Assembly (NCBI GenBank): GCA_022729835.1 | Contig: DZBC01000002.1 | Coordinates: forward strand, 1 to 27,281 | Source of the DNA: Sulfuricurvum sp. | GTDB lineage: Bacteria; Campylobacterota; Campylobacteria; Campylobacterales; Sulfurimonadaceae | Direction of reading: 5' to 3' | DNA: 27,281 bases | In this document: positions 21,392-27,281 of the stretch, piece after piece | How positions within the stretch are numbered: position 1 is the stretch's first letter | Layout: each line of letters starts with the position of its first letter | The notes under the pieces: model-generated | The model's database searches: none | What the model saw: only the letters and a program-made list of their open reading frames with translations | Told to the model about the DNA's origin: nothing | Made by a program: the position numbers and the translations under genes

Positions 21392-22741
21392 CTAGCGGCG
21401 CAGACCTGCCATGCCGCCTTGCATCTGCCCCATCATGGCTTGCAGATCCTGCATCCCTTTTTTACCCGAAAAGCGCTTGGCCATCTTCGAGGCGTTTTTG
21501 AACTGCTTGAGCATGCGGTTGACCTCAACTTGCGACAGGCCACACCCCTTGGCGATACGCTCTTTGCGCGAGTTGTTGAGCAGATCGGGATCTTCGCGCT
21601 CTTTGGGCGTCATAGAGGTAACCATCGCCTTAATCACCTTCATCTCTCGGGAGTTCTCCAGATCGACATCTTTGAGTGCTCCGGCCATATTGCCCATGCC
21701 TGGGATCATGCCCAGCAAGGATTTCATGGAACCCAGCTTCTTCATCTGCTCCATCTGCTCGACGAAGTCATTGAAGTTGAACTGCCCTTTTTTGATCTTT
21801 TGGGTCATCTTTTTGGCGGTTTGCGCATCGATCACCGAAGCCGTCTTCTCCGCAAGCCCCTCAATGTCGCCCAAGCCCATCAAGCGGTTTACAATCCGCT
21901 CAGGCAAAAACACCTCAAGGTCTTCCATCTTCTCGCCGCTACCGATAAAGCGAAGCGGCACCTGCACCAGCGAGGCGATGCCTAGAGCAACGCCCCCTTT
22001 AGAGTCACCGTCGTATTTACTCAAAATCACGCCGTCAATACCGATGCGCTCATGAAAGCTCTGCGCCGTACGCGCTGAATCTTGGCCCGTGAGCGAATCG
22101 GCCACATAGAAAATTTCGTCAGGTTTGGCCGCTTCGCGCACCGCGACAAGCTCTTCCATCAGCGCGTCATCAATGGCCAAACGTCCAGCGGTATCGATCA
22201 GCACGACATCATAAAGTGCGTCTTGCGCCTTTGCCATCGCGGAGCGTACCACTTCGACGGGATTTTTACTCGCGTCGTCGGCGTAGAGCTCCACATCAAT
22301 CCTGGCACAAATCTGACGCAACTGCTCGACTGCGGCAAGGCGTTGCAAGTCGGCGGCGACTACGAGCACCTTTTTCTTGCGGTTTTTCAGATAGAGCGCA
22401 AGCTTGCCTGTGGTGGTCGTTTTGCCTGAGCCTTGCAAACCCGTCATCAAAATCACGGTCGGCGGGCGCGACGCAAAAACGAAGCCCTGATTGCCTTTGG
22501 TTTTGAGCAGATCATAAAGCGTTGAACGCATCGCGTCCATAAACTGATCTTTGCCGATACCGGAGGCTTTGGTCTTCTCTTCGACCTCTTCGATTAGGGT
22601 CTTGACGACCTTGTGGTTGACGTCGGCCTTGAGCAGTGCTTTTTTGAGTTCACCGAGCGCTTTGACCAGCGCTTTTTCATCATCGTGAAAGCGAATCTTG
22701 CGCAATGCGCCTGTAAAAGACTCGGTCAACGTTTCAAACAC
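21392..22741 (-). CDS. ffh: Signal recognition particle GTPase Ffh
   Basis: Ffh binds signal sequences and 4.5S RNA and delivers nascent membrane proteins to FtsY. Seen in order: the N domain, the G domain with the P-loop GLQGSGKTTT (about residues 101-110), DTAGR and SKYDGDSKGG, then the methionine-rich M domain (IPGMGNMAG, and SRKERIAKGCGLSQVEVNRML, which contacts RNA). It ends in a Gly/Met-rich tail. The GTG at 22741 (FETLTESF follows) is preceded by AGGAG at five bases; the GTG at 22747 would overlap that site. It is followed by the rpsP operon with its own promoter. Confidence 0.96.
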   Translation of the reverse strand: MFETLTESFTGALRKIRFHDDEKALVKALGELKKALLKADVNHKVVKTLIEEVEEKTKASGIGKDQFMDAMRSTLYDLLKTKGNQGFVFASRPPTVILMTGLQGSGKTTTTGKLALYLKNRKKKVLVVAADLQRLAAVEQLRQICARIDVELYADDASKNPVEVVRSAMAKAQDALYDVVLIDTAGRLAIDDALMEELVAVREAAKPDEIFYVADSLTGQDSARTAQSFHERIGIDGVILSKYDGDSKGGVALGIASLVQVPLRFIGSGEKMEDLEVFLPERIVNRLMGLGDIEGLAEKTASVIDAQTAKKMTQKIKKGQFNFNDFVEQMEQMKKLGSMKSLLGMIPGMGNMAGALKDVDLENSREMKVIKAMVTSMTPKEREDPDLLNNSRKERIAKGCGLSQVEVNRMLKQFKNASKMAKRFSGKKGMQDLQAMMGQMQGGMAGLRR

Positions 22742-22770
22742 AAGCACTCCTGATCGAAAAATAGGTGCGA

Positions 22771-22776
22771 ATTATA
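22771..22776 (-). promoter_or_regulatory. Probable -10 box of ffh
   Basis: TATAAT on the minus strand, preceded by TGC (extended -10), lies 29 bases upstream of the GTG start, in the short gap between the RluA-type gene and ffh. Confidence 0.65.
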
Positions 22777-22829
22777 GCAGAGTGCAACTTTAAATTTTCT
22801 TTAAAATAATGCTCTTTTAAGCTTGGCGG

Positions 22830-23570
22830 CTAAGAGGCGAAGTGGTCAAATACTTTGGGCTCTTTCACTTCAAAGCGCATCCCAAGTAGCTCAATCACCC
22901 GTGCATGCAACATCATCCGCTTGGAGGGGCGTCCACCGTACTGTTCATCCCCGATGATGGGATAGTTAATAGAGCGCAGGTGACAGCGGATCTGATGGGT
23001 GCGCCCATGATGGATAATCAGCTTTAACTTGCTTTTTTTGCCGCTGATCAGCTCTGGATAGACCTCGGTAATCGCCGGTTTACCCGCTTTGGAAATTTTA
23101 GAATAGGCCTTGCCACCGCGCTTTTCGGTGAGAATCGGCTTGTCAATCACCACCTCTTCGGTCACATGCCCATCCACCCACGCGCTGTACTCTTTGTAGA
23201 CCTCATCGCGCTTGAAGGCTTGGATCGCTTTTTCGCGGAACTCTTCATTTTTCACCAGCAGTAGCACGCCGCTGGTTTCACGATCGAGTCGATGCAGCAG
23301 CACCGCTTTGGGAAACTGCCGCTCGATCTCCTCGGCGTTCATAAAGGCGGGTTTATCGATAACGATCAGATCGTCGTTTTCAAAAATCGGGCGGATCTTC
23401 TCCACCTTCTCAACCGCAAAGCGGGTGGTATTGTCGATCTCGCCGCGTGCAATCAGCACTTTTTGACCGTTCACGCTCACCAATCCGCGATCGATCAGCC
23501 CTTTGGCTTCGTTGTTGGAAATACCCTCTTGCAGGGCGAGCAGTTTATAGGCTTTGTCTTGGCTCATCAT
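22830..23570 (-). CDS. RluA-family pseudouridine synthase
   Basis: The 246-residue protein has an N-terminal S4-like RNA-binding region (NNEAKGLIDRGLVSVNGQKV) and an RluA catalytic domain with LLHRLDRETSGVLLL, Asp96 being the catalytic residue, then HHGRTHQIRCHLRSI. It modifies rRNA or tRNA uridines; the exact target cannot be told. In Campylobacter a homologue sits between waaA and ffh, as I recall. Here two extra genes (hemerythrin and GGDEF-EAL) separate it from waaA. Its start overlaps the hemerythrin stop (23569-23567), so the two are probably co-translated. Confidence 0.92.
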   Translation of the reverse strand: MMSQDKAYKLLALQEGISNNEAKGLIDRGLVSVNGQKVLIARGEIDNTTRFAVEKVEKIRPIFENDDLIVIDKPAFMNAEEIERQFPKAVLLHRLDRETSGVLLLVKNEEFREKAIQAFKRDEVYKEYSAWVDGHVTEEVVIDKPILTEKRGGKAYSKISKAGKPAITEVYPELISGKKSKLKLIIHHGRTHQIRCHLRSINYPIIGDEQYGGRPSKRMMLHARVIELLGMRFEVKEPKVFDHFAS

Positions 23571-24013
23571 TGACTCTTTACATGTATAGGGTGGCGTGCT
23601 TGCAGCAAGAATGCTCCAAGTTTCTTATCTGTTTTGTTGATGTGGTTGATCAGCCACTTCATCAAAAAGCCGATGAGCTCCTCTTTTCCAATCGGCTTTC
23701 CCTCCTTGATTGATTCACGTACAGCCACAACCTGCGCAGAAAAGTCACGATGCTGTTTCATATGACGTTCGAACTCTTCACTGCTAAAGCCTTTGTAGTC
23801 GTAAGCGTGCATCATCTCTTCTTCGGTTTCAAAGTGGTAAAGCGCGTAACTGAGAAGATCTCGGGTGATATCCTCAAGAGCTTGCTGTGAAGAGTCAGTG
23901 GCAAGTTTGTCTTGCGCCTCATTGATGGTATGCACCAAGATGCGATGTTGCTCATCCATCTCCTCTACACCGGTATCGTATTCACTACTCCAGCTAATTT
24001 TCTCCTGTTCCAA
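23567..24013 (-). CDS. Bacteriohemerythrin
   Basis: This 148-residue four-helix protein carries the di-iron ligand set of hemerythrins: His in MDEQHR, His and Glu in HFETEEE, the two His of HMKQHRDF, and the His and Asp of WLINHINKTD. Such proteins bind oxygen reversibly and serve in oxygen sensing or delivery, common in microaerophilic Campylobacterota. It starts right after the GGDEF-EAL gene, suggesting an oxygen-linked signalling pair. The C-terminal IHVKSQ is encoded in part by TTACATGTAT (23578-23587). Confidence 0.93.
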   Translation of the reverse strand: MEQEKISWSSEYDTGVEEMDEQHRILVHTINEAQDKLATDSSQQALEDITRDLLSYALYHFETEEEMMHAYDYKGFSSEEFERHMKQHRDFSAQVVAVRESIKEGKPIGKEELIGFLMKWLINHINKTDKKLGAFLLQARHPIHVKSQ

Positions 24014-26098
24014 TCACTTCTCCTTTATTGACTTGCTACGCTCATTTTCATAAGCCTCTTTGCGGTGTATCCCAACCGTTTTTCGCATCCGCTCAAGCCA
24101 TTCTATCAATTCCGTGCTGAGCGACTGAAGCATCAAGCGTTCCTGTGCCAATATGCTCCGCTTTTCAACAGTGAGCCGTTGGGCCAAATGATCTACATGC
24201 TCGTGAAGATTTCGATGCAGCGTAACCAGATGGTGAAATGCACTGCTCTTGCGATACGCTGCATCTCTTCCTCTTTGCAACCAAAACCCGAAGCGACACT
24301 CTCGGGTATACCCCTGCAAAACCGCTTCCTCAAGTGGAAATCGCTCCAGTTCAGAGAGCACCAGCTCCATCCAATATTTATGGTTAGTAGCCGCCAGCAA
24401 AAGTTCGAAATCGGTTTTTGAAGGCAATGACATAGAGGCTATCTTCCATCGAGGATCAGGAGTGAACGTCGCTATAAACCCCGCCACCTCTTTTGCCGGC
24501 ATCGGTCGCGCTATAGCAAACCCTTGAATCGCATCACACCCCAGCTCCATTAACGAAAGCACCTCTTCGATATGTTCGGCGCCCTCAGCCGTCACCGCGA
24601 TGTCAAAAGCGCTTGCCAATGCGATCATCGCCTGTACAATGGCCATATTCTCAGAATTTTCAAGCATCCCCGAAACAAAGAGCCGATCAATTTTGATAGT
24701 ATCAATCGCCAACTCCCTGAGATGCATCAAAGAGGAGTAGCCCGTACCGAAATCATCCAACGCAAACGTGATGCCAAGACGTTTGCACTCTACGATCACG
24801 CTATTGGATCGGCCCAGATTCTCAACGGCAGCCGTTTCGACGATTTCTAGTTCAAGATGACGCAAAAGAGCGCCGGGACATTCACTCAAAGCATCGAGCT
24901 CCTGAACACGCGCCATAAAATGAGACTCTTTAAACTGTCGCGGTGAAATATTCACGCATACCTTTAGAGGGATTCCCAACGCACGCCAAATATGCAACTG
25001 CGCCAGTGCTTCACGGATCACCCAATAGTCAAACTCTGCACTCAGCTCTTCGTCGCTTTCAATCAGAGGTAAAAATTCACCAGGAGAGATCAATCCCAAC
25101 AGAGGATGATTCCAGCGTGCCAGCGCTTCTAGTTCCACAACGCTGTTGCTAGCGACATTGAGCTTGGGCTGGTAATAGAGACAAAAATCACCTGATTGAA
25201 GCGCCTGCTTGATTTTGCTAAGTGCTTTATAATTGGCCTTCACCTTTTGATCCGAACCCACGTCGAAAAAACTGAATTTATTTTTTCCACTGTTCTTGGA
25301 CTTATACATCGCCACATCGGCATGACGCAATAGAATTTCAGGCTCCACCCTATCATCAGGATAGAGACTCACCCCGATGCTCGCAGTAATACGTGCCCAC
25401 TGGCCTCCTTGGACACTGTACGGCTGCGAAAGCGTATTGAGCAAGCGGTAGAGCGTCACCGCGCACTCTTCGCTCTTGAAAAGGTTGACAAGAATAATCA
25501 CAAATTCATCACCGCCAAGACGCGCCACCGTATCGTCACCACGGACAACTTTGCGCATCCTTTTTGCAGCTTCAATAAGCACCTCATCTCCCGCCTCATG
25601 GCCCAAAGTGTCATTGACCTCTTTAAAGCCATCGAGATCGATCATGCATACCGCAACAGCAGTTGTTTTGCGCCGCGCATGCGCGATCGCCAGCGAGAGA
25701 CGATCAGAAAGCAAAACACGATTAGGGAGCTTTGTCAATGGGTCATAATTTACCATCGCTTGATATCTAAGCTCATCTGTCTTATGGATCGTCACATCCT
25801 CACAACTGCTTACCAGAAGCTCTATGCTTCCTGTAGCTCCATGCAGAGGTATAACACTCATTTTGATCCACTTGCTCTTCTGATCGGAAACAATCTTGAA
25901 AAAATGTCCGCGTATGGGTTCTTGCTGCATCATCACCTGATGCAACGGTGATACAGAAGCGCCCAATGCACGATCCTCGGCATCAAAAAAGTGCCAATGC
26001 ACACAGAGACTGTCAATATGCTTGAACTCAGATGCAGAAGACTCAAACAGTGTAAACGTTGCTTGGTTGCAAAAGAGCATTTCCCCCTCGGACTCCAC
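24014..26098 (-). CDS. PAS-GGDEF-EAL-CZB cyclic-di-GMP protein, frameshifted near its start
   Basis: From the frame as given (694 residues): a PAS domain missing its first strand (1-110), a GGDEF domain with intact GGDEF at 195-199 and an RxxD inhibitory site RGDD at 186-189, an EAL domain with EAL at 324-326, DDFGTGYSSL at 448-457, IKIDRLF and EGAEHIE, and a C-terminal region (about 560-640) that reads as a chemoreceptor zinc-binding (CZB) domain, with His573, Cys601 in CRFGFWL, and His628/His632. Both a cyclase and a phosphodiesterase activity look possible, with zinc as a likely signal. The first codon in this frame is a GTG with no ribosome-binding site; the real start is probably upstream in another frame, so the gene is disrupted or the sequence has an error. 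Confidence 0.85.
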   Translation of the reverse strand: MESEGEMLFCNQATFTLFESSASEFKHIDSLCVHWHFFDAEDRALGASVSPLHQVMMQQEPIRGHFFKIVSDQKSKWIKMSVIPLHGATGSIELLVSSCEDVTIHKTDELRYQAMVNYDPLTKLPNRVLLSDRLSLAIAHARRKTTAVAVCMIDLDGFKEVNDTLGHEAGDEVLIEAAKRMRKVVRGDDTVARLGGDEFVIILVNLFKSEECAVTLYRLLNTLSQPYSVQGGQWARITASIGVSLYPDDRVEPEILLRHADVAMYKSKNSGKNKFSFFDVGSDQKVKANYKALSKIKQALQSGDFCLYYQPKLNVASNSVVELEALARWNHPLLGLISPGEFLPLIESDEELSAEFDYWVIREALAQLHIWRALGIPLKVCVNISPRQFKESHFMARVQELDALSECPGALLRHLELEIVETAAVENLGRSNSVIVECKRLGITFALDDFGTGYSSLMHLRELAIDTIKIDRLFVSGMLENSENMAIVQAMIALASAFDIAVTAEGAEHIEEVLSLMELGCDAIQGFAIARPMPAKEVAGFIATFTPDPRWKIASMSLPSKTDFELLLAATNHKYWMELVLSELERFPLEEAVLQGYTRECRFGFWLQRGRDAAYRKSSAFHHLVTLHRNLHEHVDHLAQRLTVEKRSILAQERLMLQSLSTELIEWLERMRKTVGIHRKEAYENERSKSIKEK

Positions 26099-26178
26099 AC
26101 CTGCACACTCTGTTCGAGTGCATCAAGCACCTTTTTATCCATCCTCATTGCGTGTAAGCCCTTCACTTGAAGTTGCAT
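26092..26178 (-). pseudogene. Detached N-terminal piece of the GGDEF-EAL gene
   Basis: The minus strand from ATG 26178 encodes MQLQVKGLHAMRMDKKVLDALEQSVQVW, a typical PAS lead-in. The following text, ESEGEMLFCNQA, is only in the main frame. Adding one G to the GG at about 26096-26097 would join them as SVQVWESEGEMLFCN, normal PAS text. ATGs at 26148 and 26142 are alternative starts. This is a single-base frameshift or sequence error. Confidence 0.65.
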
Positions 26179-26204
26179 TCAATTAGTCGTTTACTTTTGT
26201 GATA

Positions 26205-26210
26205 ATTATA
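26205..26210 (-). promoter_or_regulatory. Probable -10 box of the GGDEF-EAL operon
   Basis: TATAAT on the minus strand overlaps the TAA stop of waaA and lies 26 bases before the ATG at 26178. The GGDEF-EAL, hemerythrin and RluA-type genes would be transcribed from here. Confidence 0.6.
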
Positions 26211-27281
26211 GCGTGTTAGGCTGCAACATCTGCCGCAATTCTGTCGTCAACCAAGAGAGATCAATCTGTTCGTCCACAACCGAAGGAGGAAGCGTCGCTG
26301 TGTTTTCAAGCGCCTGCTCAATCTGCGTGGCATCCACATACTGCACATGATGCACATAGCGAAAGAGCTCTATCTGGTGGAAAAAGTGCGTGCCGGTAAT
26401 GATCTTGCAGCCAAAATGCGCCGGTTCAAGCGGGTTGTGCCCACCTACATCCTTACGAAACGCACCGCCGAGCACCGCGATATCGCTGATAGCGTAGAGA
26501 TTGTTTAGCTCGCCCATCGTATCGACCAGCAAAACATCCGTGTTGAACCTTCCCCCTTCGCTCCAGCGCAAGCAACCCAGATTCGAAGCGTTACATGTAA
26601 GGCTAAGACCTTCCCAAACCCGCTCGAAACGCTCAGGATGACGCGGCACCACCAGCAGCGTCGCGTCATGGTTGCGGCGGTAGCGCACAAACGCCTCAAG
26701 AATCATCTCCTCTTCGCCTTCGTGGGTACTCGCGGCAACAATCAGCTCTTGCGTAGGTTTGTCGTAGTGTTTCGTCGCTTCGATCTTCTGGGCAAGTTTG
26801 ATATTGCCCAGCACCTTTACATGTAAAGCCCCAAGCGCGACAAAGCGGTTTTTGTCGGCTTCACTCTGCACGTAAATCGCCTCACAGCGATCAAAAATCC
26901 GCCGATAAAACCATGCCAACTTAAGGTACTTGGGAAAACTGCGCTCGCTAATGCGGGCATTAAGCAGTACAATCCTTGCGCCGCGTGCGCGTACAACCGC
27001 AAACAGCAGATACCAAAACTCCGCCTCCAGCACCACCAATACCTTGGGTGCGCGCACCCAAAAAGGCAAAAAAAGCTCAAAAGGCAGATAGCGCACCAAC
27101 GCATCGTAGCGGCGTGCTTGATCAAAGCCCGTCTGCGTCACCGCTGTGATGCCAATCTGTACACCTTCAAGCGCCTCTATCAGCGGTGCAATGGCCCGCG
27201 CCTCCCCTAAAGAACAGACATGAAACCACACATCACAACGCATTGGCGGATTGTTCCATAAAATAAATCGCGCGGGAATAG
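26206..27281 (-). CDS. waaA: 3-deoxy-D-manno-octulosonic acid (Kdo) transferase, 5' end outside window
   Basis: WaaA (KdtA) adds Kdo to lipid A at the inner membrane. Seen: WFHVCSLGEARAI near the N-terminus, LVVLEAEFWY, YVQSEADKNRF, GNIKL, AASTHEGEEE, VPRHPERF, and the C-terminal GT30 signature LYAISDIAVLGGAF with GGHNPLEPA. An ATG at 27243 is possible, but the same frame continues upstream as IPARFILWNNPP, which is family text, to the window edge, so the true start is beyond 27281 and the N-terminal membrane anchor is not visible. Two TTACATGTAA copies lie inside (26591 and 26817). Confidence 0.93.
   Translation of the reverse strand, partial: IPARFILWNNPPMRCDVWFHVCSLGEARAIAPLIEALEGVQIGITAVTQTGFDQARRYDALVRYLPFELFLPFWVRAPKVLVVLEAEFWYLLFAVVRARGARIVLLNARISERSFPKYLKLAWFYRRIFDRCEAIYVQSEADKNRFVALGALHVKVLGNIKLAQKIEATKHYDKPTQELIVAASTHEGEEEMILEAFVRYRRNHDATLLVVPRHPERFERVWEGLSLTCNASNLGCLRWSEGGRFNTDVLLVDTMGELNNLYAISDIAVLGGAFRKDVGGHNPLEPAHFGCKIITGTHFFHQIELFRYVHHVQYVDATQIEQALENTATLPPSVVDEQIDLSWLTTELRQMLQPNTL

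Larger units (their letters stand above)
988..26826. repeat. Iterated palindrome TACATGTA, 19 copies across the window
   Basis: Perfect TTACATGTAA starts at 3887, 5137, 5610, 7273, 7386, 16177, 18115, 19181, 21379, 26591 and 26817. Variants keeping the core TACATGTA start (10-mer coordinates) at 988, 1621, 6847, 8151, 12267, 15036, 20733 and 23578. Fifteen lie inside coding sequences and four between genes (988, 5610, 19181, 21379). One near-match, TTACATATAA, is at 5912. The sequence cannot fold as a hairpin because it has no loop, so it is more likely a protein or methylase target. Listed as a family across the span; the intervening sequence is not part of it. Confidence 0.9.

Noticed and set aside
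988..26826. TACATGTA copies as transcription terminators or as a CRISPR array
   Set aside because: The palindrome has no loop and no T-run follows most copies, and spacing is irregular (113 bases to about 4.6 kb), with most copies inside genes.
1..27281. tRNA, rRNA or other structured RNA genes
   Set aside because: No cloverleaf, rRNA signature or riboswitch core was seen in the short intergenic gaps, all of which are under 300 bases apart from the left-edge patch.

Overview
The window looks like chromosomal DNA of a Campylobacterota (Epsilonproteobacteria) species with roughly even base composition. The evidence is gene content and order. The run truB-csrA-ispE-smpB and the block waaA / RluA-type synthase / ffh / rpsP / khpA / rimM / trmD / rplS have the arrangement I recall from Campylobacter and Helicobacter. 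A Csd4/Pgp1-type murein carboxypeptidase is also present, a hallmark of that phylum. I cannot name the genus from sequence alone.

Layout. 1-1005: a small accessory patch with IS21-like direct repeats at the left edge, the relic of a RelBE/ParDE-like toxin-antitoxin pair, and an apparently intact hicBA pair. 1045-2649: dnaX. 2646-5557 (minus strand): ymdB, a Tat-exported M15 peptidase and csd4, a likely peptidoglycan-trimming set. 5633-7908 (plus): truB-csrA-ispE-smpB, tightly overlapped. 7945-8259: a small two-helix membrane protein. 8390-19082: the most distinctive region, two convergent operons of an amidoligase system. The plus operon encodes a circularly permuted ATP-grasp ligase, a separate alpha-E protein, an AstE/AspA-like M14 hydrolase and an M14-like protein that has lost its metal ligands. 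The minus operon encodes a transglutaminase-DUF2126 protein, an ATP-grasp/alpha-E fusion and a second transglutaminase-like protein. 19240-22741 (minus): rpsP-khpA-rimM-trmD-rplS, with ffh upstream on its own promoter. 22830-27281 (minus): an RluA-type pseudouridine synthase, a bacteriohemerythrin, a GGDEF-EAL-CZB signalling protein whose PAS start is frameshifted, and waaA, which runs off the right edge.

The strongest signal not explained by genes is a short palindrome. TACATGTA, usually as TTACATGTAA, occurs 19 times in 27 kb, where about 0.4 would be expected by chance. Fifteen copies lie inside coding sequences, always in one of the two frames that avoid a stop codon. It resembles a highly iterated palindrome with a genome-scale role.

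How the parts fit: most of the window is housekeeping (replication, translation, tRNA modification, isoprenoid and LPS synthesis, wall trimming). The amidoligase region probably makes and turns over a peptide or amide conjugate: ATP-grasp to ligate, transglutaminase-fold and M14 proteins to transfer or remove. That function is inferred from domain combinations; no substrate is visible.
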